Positions 10,332 through 18,526 of a stretch of DNA of 23,660 nucleotides are shown here, piece after piece. This DNA is from Porodaedalea pini (lineage: Eukaryota; Basidiomycota; Agaricomycetes; Hymenochaetales; Hymenochaetaceae): positions 1 through 23,660 of the forward strand of contig NBAY01000173.1 of assembly GCA_002794775.1 (NCBI GenBank), given 5' to 3'. Under the pieces are notes generated by a model, which saw only the letters and a program-made list of their open reading frames with translations, had not been told where the DNA came from and ran no database searches. The position numbers and the translations under genes were made by a program. Position 1 is the stretch's first letter. Each line of letters opens with the position of its first letter.

Positions 10332-10936
10332 TGTAGGACTTGAACTTTCATCTTTTCTTTTAATTACCTTTTACCATTTCTTTTATTTTAATTGCCCTTT
10401 CTATTATATTTAGTCATCTTTCCAATCATTTCCTACACTCATTTGATCTAACCTGACCTTCATTTGTTCCATTACATAAACTATATAGTTCTTAGATAAT
10501 ATGTCTCACAGGTCCTGAGCTTAAAAGGAAGAGAATCGCACTTGAACACCTGTTCTGCTTTTCCTCTTATCTCCGCAATGACCTAGTTGAGACTGCATCC
10601 CCTCCTGTAGTAGTGTACATTATATTAATCCTCTTACCTCTGCAATGACCTAGCCTGAGTACAGTGTGTCCAAAGTCCCCACTTGAGTATAGCATGTCCC
10701 AGATGACAGTTAGCTGAGGCCTGCCCAGTCTGAGCTGTCTCCCAGAACTCCTGCCTAACATAAAAGCAGAACTACACCCAGGCTCATCCCCAGCACATGT
10801 TGTTGCTGTCAACTCACCTTCACTCAGTCTAGAGGAGTGCTCCCCTCGATGGACTCAACATGTAAACTCCCTAAACGACAAACCCCCAACCCTGCCTAGA
10901 CATTTTTGGATGTTCATGTATTACATAAACCTAACA
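10332..10936 (+). repeat. LTR A, right-arm copy (605 bp), 5' LTR of element A
   Basis: It starts TGTAGGAC (one T short of TGTTAGGAC) and ends CTAACA at 10931-10936, directly upstream of the element A leader. The upstream flank is the methyltransferase remnant, so this marks the insertion point of A into that gene. No matching 3' LTR of A is in the window, because B is inserted into pol A. An internal repeat pair lies at 10563-10586 and 10630-10653. Confidence 0.9.
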
Positions 10937-12426
10937 ACTGACTCTCTCTGACCTGGCTCTCCACATCTCCCTTTGGTGGAGGAGTCATCTAACTTGGATG
11001 TGGGTAACCCTATGGGTACAGTCATCAACTTCATTGTCAATTGTTATCTCAGCCGCATCCTTCCACTTGATCATTAACTTTGCCAATGAACCCATCCAAT
11101 GTTGGCATAACCCCAGATCGAATGCACAACTGATCCCTGTACCTCCGCCATTGTAGACAAGATAGATCTCACCAAGGAACAGCAACAGGCCTTCCTGCAT
11201 CAGTGCATTGGGATCCAGACCAACCGGGTTACATCATGACTAACAATAATGGTGTTGTACACAACATCTGGTATAGTGAAATCAAAGGAGCCTAGTATTT
11301 GACCACAGAGGACAGAAAGAGAGCCAGGTGGCCCTCAGCTATTCCTTTGTCACCCATGGCATCAACATCTACCGTTGTTTCTACCACTGACTCCAGGACC
11401 ATACCATGAAACCCATAGAGACCTGTTGCCGCCAACCCCTCCTGAATCCTTAACGCCATGCCTGCACCTACAATGTCGATGGACTTCAGCCAACAACAAC
11501 TGGAGCAAATCGCAGTGATTGTCACAGGTGCCTTTACTCATCAGGTGACTAACACTCTGGTGGGCAAGGAACTACTCTAGCCCCTTCCATCGACATTGCC
11601 CGGCTGCATGAATTCACTGGCAGCAATGACTATCTTGACTTCAAGCGCAAGGTATTGATCTTCATCTCGACCAACCTGGGGAAATTCCCGTCATCAGCAA
11701 GCAAGATCTATCTCACCCTTTTGTACCTGAAGGGTGAGAACACATCGACATGGGCACAGAACTACGTCGAGCAGTATATGACAAACAGCGTTGTAACCCT
11801 GACAGAGACTTGGAAGGATTTCCAAGAGCGTCTGGACGCATCATTTGATGATCTGAACCAAAAGGTGAAGGTGTTGGCCAAAATATACACGCTGGTCCAG
11901 AAGGATCTAACAGCTGAGAAGTTCTTCCAGGACCTCAATATTTTGCACACCAAGGCAGGCATGATGGACACCATGCATAATTTCAACCTCTGCAATTGGT
12001 TACAGAGGGCCTTGAACATTGAGGTAGTGCAAGGAGTCTTGCAGTCGACACTGGTCCCGATGACATACAAAGCCTGGAAGAAAAAGGCAATTGAAATTGA
12101 CTGCGTCAAGCAACAAGTGCATGACATCCAGCAAGGGTGTTGGAACCAGCCTCTGCCTCCTCCCCATCAGCAAGCTTTTAGGCCCCACCCCTGCTCAATG
12201 TCAAGTCGCCACTCCCATGTTGACAAACACAATACAACAGGCATCACCTTTGGAGGGGCTGGACAGCTGATGGATGTCTCCATGAATGAGGTGAAATGAC
12301 AAAGGATGTGCTGGCTTTGCAACCAGCTGGGACACTTCAGGGAGCAGTGCCCTCAAGGCAAGGTGATTGTGCAGTGCATGCTGCAGATCATGGAACCATT
12401 GGAGCATTGCATCTTCACCAACAAAC
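10937..12426 (+). pseudogene. gag A (leader to zinc knuckle), right-arm copy, decayed
   Basis: The leader runs from the LTR end to about 11155. The gag frame is recognisable from IDLTKEQQQA near 11160. The longest open part is 11655-12299 and covers the capsid-like block: TWAQNYVEQYMT, FQERLDASFDDLN, LVQKDLTAEKFFQDL, ALNIEVVQGVLQST. The TGA stop at 12297-12299 aligns with CGA in gag C (22-nt neighbourhood identical in meaning), so it looks like a C-to-T change. The zinc knuckle CWLCNQLGHFREQC follows at 12309-12350, with CX2CX4HX4C spacing intact. The gene is then interrupted by the MITE-like element at 12429. Many arginine CG codons of B and C read TG or CA here. Confidence 0.9.
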
Positions 12427-12808
12427 TATGGTATGTGAAAGTCAAACTCAACAAGCTGATGTCATGTCACAGTCATAGACCCTGAACCACTTGCTTACCC
12501 CATTAGGAAGGGCCCTAGCACAAAAATTATGAGTTCAGAAAATCAAAATTTTTTGTAGATGCCCTGCATGATCACTGTAGAACTTCAGGTAGAGTTGTTC
12601 AGTATTTTCTGAGTTATTATCACTACCAGCATGCTCAATTTGTCCTTGTGAGCTATAGTACAGTATCAATTTTGTAGCAGTGCAGAAGAATTGCTAAGTA
12701 TGATTAATAATAAAGAAAACCTTCTATATTTGGAACATATTAGTCATATAAAATTAGCCAAGAGTGCGAAAATTGATAGGTGAAAATCTGCCAGAGTACT
12801 GTACAATT

Positions 12809-13277
12809 ACTGCCCTTTTCAGAAGTATTGTCACATGTGATTTCACTGATTTTCATGCCATCAGAGCCTCAAAACACAAACATTTTCATATCTCAACCAA
12901 AAGTTGACCTTTTTACATCATCAAAGTTGCTAAATTCATTTTTTTATCTCATATTTCATATTTCAACAAGAGTGATAAGAAATAGTCAAAATTCGCTGTT
13001 TTTGAACCCATTTCCCTTGTTCATTTTTTCTTGAACTCAGATTTCACTGTACAGTGCTCCAGACTAGCCCAGAATTCCAGTATTAGTCTATTATGAATTT
13101 ACAGACTGATTTTGAGATGTATTGTGAGGTAGATGTGCTCAATTGGTGCATGCCTAAAACACACAAATCTCCTCTGTTTCTGCAAGCCCCTCAGCCTCCA
13201 GGAAAAATTCTTTTCAATTAATTTCATGCATGTAAATTCATTCAAAGTGTATTGGAAGAGATTTGAGCAGCATCCAT
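12809..13277. repeat. Inner inverted repeat, arm 1 (right copy)
   Basis: 469 bp, starting ACTGCCC and ending CATCCAT. Its reverse complement lies at 13378-13846, also 469 bp, across a 100 bp spacer. Equal lengths show that this copy has fewer indels than the left-arm copy. Confidence 0.93.
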
Positions 13278-13377
13278 GGCTCTAGCATCAACCAGTGAGC
13301 TGAATTGAGTACCAGATTCTGACTGTATGAACTATTCTTGTGAACATATCCCTGATTCATGAAGCAAGCCTGTATCT

Positions 13378-13846
13378 ATGGATGCTGCTCAAATCTCTTC
13401 CAATACACTTTGAATGAATTTACATGCATGAAATTAGTTGAGAAGAATTTTTCCTGGAGGCTGAGGGGCTTGCAGAAACAGAGGAGATTTGTGTGTTTTA
13501 GGCATGCGCCTATTGAGCACATCTACCTCACAATACATCTCAAAATCAGTCTGTAAATTCATAATAGACTAATACTGGAATTCTGGGCTAGTCTGGAGCA
13601 CTGTACAGTGAAATCTGAGTTCAAGAAAAAATGAACAAGGGAAATGGGTTCAAAAACAGCGAATTTTGACTATTTCTTATCACTCTTGTTGAAATATGAA
13701 ATATGAGATAAAAAAATGAATTTAGCAACTTTGATGATGTAAAAAGGTCAACTTTTGGTTAAGATATGAAAATGTTTGTGTTTTGAGGCTCTGATGGCAT
13801 GAAAATCAGTGAAATCACATGTGACAATACTTCTGAAAAGGGCAGT
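13378..13846. repeat. Inner inverted repeat, arm 2 (right copy)
   Basis: Reverse complement of 12809-13277. The few differences from arm 1 include GGCATGCGCCTATTG here against CAATTGGTGCATGCC there. Confidence 0.93.
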
Positions 13847-14090
13847 AAATATGGGGCATTTGGCACAAAAAAGACTTTTGTAAAATAAGTTGTCCAAAAA
13901 TCTATTTTTCAAAAATTTAAGACCACAGAAATGTAGACAACAACCGTCCCAACAGTTCTGTGAGGATTGTTTGTAAATTTGTGCCCAGCTGAAGATGTTG
14001 TTTTGTTGACATTGAGTGAAGCCAGATTAGGCAAGTAAGGTTAGCGCCACCCGCGTCACACCTTGTTGAGTTTAACTTTTGCATACCTTA

Positions 14091-14222
14091 GGAGCAATGA
14101 AGGAGTCGGATTTTGAGGAAGTCGTAGACACTCGGAAAACAACAGTGCAGGACTATGTGGAGGAGGAAGGCAATGACGATGAGGTCACTGACTTGCAGGG
14201 TTTTGCCAGTGGTCAGGCATAA
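14091..14222 (+). pseudogene. gag A C-terminal tail, right-arm copy
   Basis: Reads MKESDFEEVVDTRKT followed by an acidic segment and GFASGQA, stopping at TAA 14220-14222. It matches the end of gag B (ESAFEEVVDTRKT ... FASGQA). It was separated from the rest of gag A by the MITE-like insertion. Confidence 0.88.
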
Positions 14223-16274
14223 CCACCGGGGTGACTGACTGAGAAGATTCAAGGGTTTTAAGTTCAGATCTGTTAAAATATAACTGAACAATATATAGAT
14301 GCAAATGGCATCGATAGTTCTTCCAACTATGAAACTCTGACCAGTGTGAATGAAGATGACGAGAATGAGAAACTGTTCATGAGGGGAACTGGCGGACGCC
14401 AGCTGGACCTCCTCCTGACCATCAACTATGGAGTAGTGGGTAAAGTGAGAGAGGTGGATGCGCACACCCTCATGGATTTGGGGTGCACAGGATTGTGTAT
14501 CAATGCAGGTTTTGTCAAACAATATGGGCTGATGATGAAATACTATATTCGTCCCCTCGAGATGCTAAATGCCGATGGTACACACAATGAGGCAGGCTTG
14601 ATCAAGGAATATGTCAATGTCAAATTGATCATTGGACACCACAAGAAAAAGATTGTACTTGTGGTAACATCGCTTGCATCATTGAACATTTTCCTGGGCT
14701 ACGACTGGCTTTGATGACACAACCCTGAAGTCAACTGGAAATCAGGTTCAATTGAATTCACCCATTGTCCAACTGAGTGCACAATGAAGAAGAGTGAGGT
14801 GGAAGAGATGAGGAGGGTGTGAGAGGTGCAAATGGACAAGGCATCCTGGCCCGCATATCTCAACAACTACGCCAATGTCTTCTCAGAGAAGGGATTTGAG
14901 AAACTACCAGAACATCGGCCCTGGGACCACGTCATCGACTTGAAGCCCGACTTCAAACCCAGTGACTGCAAGATTTACCCATTGACACCAACGGAACAAC
15001 AGTTACTGAAAGACTTCCTCGACAAGAATCTGAAGTCAGGCCACATACAAAAGTCGATCTCACTGATGGTGTCGCCCTTCTTTTTCATCAAGAAGGCTGA
15101 CAAGTCCTTGTGACCAATCCAGGACTACCAGAAGCTCAATGAGGGTACAATAAAGAACAAGTACCCTCTCCCCCTTATCGATGAACTTGTTGACAAGGTC
15201 AAGAAGGCAAAATACATCACCAAGCTTGACCTTCACTGGGGGTACTACGACATCCAGATCCGCAAAGGCAACAAGTGGAAGGCAGCTTTCCAAACGAACA
15301 TGGGACTGTTCAAACCAACGGTCATGTTCTTTGGCTTTTGCAATACACCAGCAACATTTCAGGCTATTATCAACCATATCTTCAAAGACCTAATCTACGT
15401 GAACCTGATCATCGTTTACCTTGATGACATCCTGATCCTCTCAGAAACTATTGAGGAACACATCGAGACGACAAGATGGGTGTTACAAATCCTGTGAGAA
15501 AACAGCCTGTACCTAAAGCCAGAGAAGTGCAAATTTGACGTCAAGATCATCAAGTACCTCGGCCACATCATTGGCAATGGAGAACTGAAAGCTGACCTGG
15601 TGAAAATGGAAGCAATCTCTAGCTGGCCTATCCTGTGAAACCTCAAGGAGCTTCAAAAGTTCCTCGGCATGGGCAATTGGCTATGACGGTTCATCAAGGA
15701 CTACAGCAAGATGGTCCAACCGTTGACATCACTGACAGGAAAAATGGGCTGGGTATGGGAGACTGAACAGCAGGAAGCATTCGAGGAGCTGAAGCATTGT
15801 CTCAGCTCACCTCCAGTCCTGGCAATCACCAATGATGAGGGTCCTTTCCACATTGAAGCAGACTCATCAAATTTTGCTCTAGGTGGCTGTTGTTGCAGAA
15901 GCAGGAGGGGAATTGGAGGGTGATCACCTACAGGTCAGAGGCACTACTGCTGGAATGAAACTACAAGATCTACAATAAAGAGATGCTTGCAATTGTTTCG
16001 GTGCTCAAGGAGTGGTGACAGTACCTCCTCAGTGCCCAACACAAGTTTGAGATTTGGTCCGACCATGCTAACCTCACGTATTTCAGATCAGCACAGAAGC
16101 TGAGCTATTGTCAAGCTCGCTGGTGGATGGAGCTCAAGGAATTTGACTTCCACCTCAAATACAAGTTGGGGAAGACAATGGGCAAGGCAGATCTGCTGTC
16201 ACACAAGGTGGGCTACGACAAGGGCAAGGGTGACAATGACAGTATTGTGTTCATCAAGGAGAAGTGGTTGAATC
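14223..16274 (+). pseudogene. Ty3/gypsy pol of element A, right-arm copy, decayed
   Basis: Domains in order: aspartic protease (about 14380-14715, active site DLG at 14475-14483), reverse transcriptase (about 14930-15530, including KIYPLTPTEQQ, the FGFCNTPATFQ block, and YLDD at 15417-15428), connection segment (KPEKCKFD, YLGHIIGNGEL), and RNase H (about 15700-16260, ADSSNFALGG, SDHANLTYFRSAQK, KADLLSHK). In-frame TGA stops lie at 14820, 15111, 15495, 15636, 15684 and 16016. At three or more of these pol B has a CGN arginine codon. There is no integrase, because LTR B begins at 16275 right after KEKWLNL. The protein would process gag-pol and copy element RNA to DNA; this copy is dead. Confidence 0.92.
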
Positions 16275-16473
16275 TGTTAGGACTCAAACTTTTACCTTTT
16301 CTTTTATTTCCCCTTTTACCATTTCCTTTCTTTTAACCGCTCCTTTTCCATTATATTTAACCTTCATACATAATCATTCCCACACTCACTTAGTACAACA
16401 CAACCTTCATTCATTCCATTCCTAGTTATGTAAACTATACAGTACTTAGATAATGCAATCCCGTGGACAATGC

Positions 16474-16480
16474 TATATAG
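16474..16480 (+). promoter_or_regulatory. TATA-like box in LTR B
   Basis: TATATAG at the position where LTR C has TATATAAG (21337-21344). Conserved position in two LTRs suggests the element promoter, upstream of the paired CTCTTACCTCC repeats. Confidence 0.45.
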
Positions 16481-16518
16481 AGGAAGGTCAAATCGCAGAA
16501 GCCCCCTGTTCTGCTTTT

Positions 16519-16605
16519 CCTCTTACCTCCACGTCGTCCAGGTGAGACCCGCCCCCCTTGTATTAGTTAGACTTGTATTAATCCTCTTACCTCCACGTCG
16601 TCCAG
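16519..16605 (+). repeat. Paired direct repeat inside LTR B
   Basis: A 23 bp unit starting CCTCTTACCTCC lies at 16519-16541 and again at 16583-16605. The same doublet with similar spacing is in LTR A and LTR C, so it is a family trait rather than chance. A role in transcription or strand transfer is only a guess. Confidence 0.8.
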
Positions 16606-16908
16606 TCTGAGTAAACTCACTGCCCGAACTTTGCGTTTGAGATACAGCCCATCCCAGACAACGTCTGCGTCACCGTCAGGTGCCGCACGTTGAGGTTGCC
16701 TAGTCTGAGTTCCACCCAGACTTCCGCCTAACATAAAAGCAGAACCCCACCCAGGCTCATCCCCAGTGTACATCGTCGCTGTCGACTCGCCTTCGCTCAG
16801 TCTAGAGGAGCGCTCCCCTCGACGGACTTGACGGGTAAACCCCCTAAACGACAACCCTAAACCCTGCCTGGACGTTTTTGGACATTCGTGTATTACATAA
16901 ACTTTGCA

Positions 16909-17206
16909 ACCGACTTTTCCCGACCCTGGCTCTCCGCATCTCCCTTTGGTGGAGGAGCCACTTAACCTGGACGTGGGTAACGTTGTGTGTACAGTTGTCG
17001 ACCTCATTGTCGATTGTTATTTCCGCCGCGTCCTTCCGTCTCATCATCAACTTCGCCGATGAACCCGTTCAACGTTGGTGTAACCCTGGATTGAATGCAC
17101 GACCGATCCCTGTCCCTCCCCCATCGGCAAGATAGATCTCACCGACGAACAGCAACAGGCCCTCCCTGCATCAGCCCATTGGGATCCAGACCGACCAAGT
17201 TACGTC
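16909..17206 (+). other. Element B leader with overlapping open frames
   Basis: The 5' leader between LTR B and the first gag ATG. It begins AACCGACTTTTCCCGACCC, the region where a primer binding site should lie; I could not match it to a tRNA. One frame reads INFADEPVQRWCNP, then NARPIPVPPP, and stops at 17133-17135. The gag frame is open from about 17083 and reads KIDLTDEQQQALPASAHWDP before the ATG at 17207. Both frames are preserved in element C. Confidence 0.6.
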
Positions 17207-18526
17207 ATGACCAACAATAGCAGCGTTACATACGACATCTGGTGGAGTGAGATCCGGCATAGCTGGTATTCGATGAATGAAGAAGGAAGGAGAGCTAGGT
17301 GGCCCCCAGCTGTACCGTCGTCACCCGCACCATCGACATCCACCGTCAACTTACCACTGACTCCAGGACCCTACTGCGACACTCGTAGAGATCCATCACC
17401 GCCAACCCCTCCTGAACCATCAACACCCACACCCGAACCCACAATGTCGACAGGAGGCTTCACCCAGCAGCAGATGGAACAGATCGCAGCGATCGTTGCA
17501 GGCGCCTTCGCCCATCAGGCAAACAACACCCCGGCACCGGTCGCAGCAGCTAATCCCCCGACCCCCAATATTGACGTCGCCTGGCCACGTGAATTCACTG
17601 GTGGCGACGACTACCTGGACTTCAAACGCGAGGTCCTCCTCTTTGTCTCGGCAAACCCGAACTGGTACCCGACGTCTGAGAGCAAGATCTACGTCGCTCT
17701 CTCCCACCTAAAAGGTGGCAACGCAGCGACATGGGCGCAAAACTATGTGGAGGAGTCGACGACAGTGGGAATTGTGACCTTCACCGACAGTTGGACAAGG
17801 TTCCAAGAGCGCCTAGACGCCTCATTCGACGACCCGAACTGGAAGGAAAAGGCGTTAGCAGAGTTCCGAACCAAGGTCCAAAAGGACCTCACTGCCAACG
17901 AGTTTTTCCAGAAGCTCGATGTCGTCATCACGAGAGCGGGACTGACAGACGACACCATTATCTGCAACCGCCTGAAGCGTGCGATGAACATCGAGGTGGT
18001 CCGAGGGGTATTGAGGTCGACGCCGGTTCCGACCACGTACGACGAATGGAAGAAAAAGGCCATCGAGATCAATTGGGGTGAACAGCAGATCCACGCAATC
18101 CAGCGAGGTCGTGCGTTCCCACTTCCACCACGCCAGCAGCAGCAGCAGGCACCCCCGGCTCGCCACCTGATTGCGACCCCCCACGTCAACAAACGCGATG
18201 CGACTGGCATTACTTTCGGAGGTGCCGGCCAGCCAATGGACGTCTCGATGAACGAGGTCCAACGGAGGAGGGCGTGCTGGATCTGTGGCAAGCTCGGTCA
18301 TTTCAAGGACGCATGCCTGCAAGGGAAGACGATCGTGCAGCATATGCTGCAGATGATGGCGCCCGGCGAACGTCGCCTCCTCGCCGATGAGCTAGGCGTG
18401 ATGAAGGAATCGGCCTTCGAGGAAGTCGTAGACACTCGAAAGACGATGGTGGAGGACTATGTGGAGGAAGAAGGCGATGACGAAGAGGTTGTCGACTCGC
18501 AGGATTTTGCGAGTGGTCAGGCATAG
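17207..18526 (+). CDS. Ty3/gypsy gag polyprotein of element B (open, 439 aa)
   Basis: Structural protein of the retrotransposon particle; binds and packages element RNA in the cytoplasm. Residues 1-80 are rich in Pro, Ser and Thr. MSTGGFTQQQMEQIAAIV near residue 80 opens the capsid-like part. The retrotransposon gag domain follows (about 125-290: EFTGGDDYLDFKREV, TWAQNYVEES, FQERLDASFDDPN, KVQKDLTANEFFQKL, MNIEVVRGVLRSTPVP). The CCHC knuckle CWICGKLGHFKDAC is at residues 357-370, then an acidic tail ending ASGQA and TAG. The ATG at 17207 is GCG in element C, and homology continues upstream to about 17128, so the true start is uncertain; 17443 (MSTGG) is conserved in C as an alternative. It is the only long intact frame in the window. 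Confidence 0.9.
   Translation: MTNNSSVTYDIWWSEIRHSWYSMNEEGRRARWPPAVPSSPAPSTSTVNLPLTPGPYCDTRRDPSPPTPPEPSTPTPEPTMSTGGFTQQQMEQIAAIVAGAFAHQANNTPAPVAAANPPTPNIDVAWPREFTGGDDYLDFKREVLLFVSANPNWYPTSESKIYVALSHLKGGNAATWAQNYVEESTTVGIVTFTDSWTRFQERLDASFDDPNWKEKALAEFRTKVQKDLTANEFFQKLDVVITRAGLTDDTIICNRLKRAMNIEVVRGVLRSTPVPTTYDEWKKKAIEINWGEQQIHAIQRGRAFPLPPRQQQQQAPPARHLIATPHVNKRDATGITFGGAGQPMDVSMNEVQRRRACWICGKLGHFKDACLQGKTIVQHMLQMMAPGERRLLADELGVMKESAFEEVVDTRKTMVEDYVEEEGDDEEVVDSQDFASGQA

Larger units (their letters stand above)
12429..14088. mobile_element. MITE-like TA-flanked element with inner palindrome, right copy
   Basis: Mirror of 2811-4492 and 1660 bp long. Terminal inverted repeats are GGTATGTGAAAGTC... 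at the left and ...GACTTTTGCATACC-like at the right end, about 26 bp with three mismatches. TA flanks lie at 12427-12428 and 14089-14090. Removing the element rejoins gag A (before: knuckle region; after: the ESDFEEVVDTR tail), as comparison with gag B across 18340-18425 shows. No transposase frame is present. The non-palindromic parts (12455-12808 and 13847-14062) match nothing I recognise. Confidence 0.75.
8475..16901. repeat. Right arm of giant palindrome
   Basis: Reverse complement of 1-8474, collinear along its whole length. In this arm element A (LTR, gag, pol) reads on the + strand and the methyltransferase remnant on the - strand. The base paired with position 1 is about 16901, inside the last bases of LTR B. 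The sequence beyond 16901 has no partner in this window only because the window begins there. Differences from the left arm are mainly one-base indels, plus a few substitutions that mostly sit at CpG. Confidence 0.97.
16275..16908 (+). repeat. LTR B (634 bp), 5' LTR of element B
   Basis: It starts TGTTAGGACTC at 16275 inside pol A and ends by alignment at 16908 (TTTGCA where LTR A has CTAACA), directly before the leader AACCGAC shared by all three elements. A pyrimidine-rich block opens the LTR (16288-16345). A TATA-like TATATAG is at 16474-16480. The repeat CCTCTTACCTCCACGTCGTC occurs at 16519-16541 and 16583-16605. Its last visible base pairing with the left arm is at 16901. Confidence 0.88.

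Noticed and set aside
1..16901. Palindrome as hairpin end of a linear plasmid or as a telomere
   Set aside because: There is no telomeric repeat, polymerase or terminal protein gene, and the content is nested LTR elements plus a host gene remnant.
17743..18343. Long - strand frames opposite gag B
   Set aside because: They are shadows of the GC-rich gag coding frame; the + strand has the gag domain and zinc knuckle.
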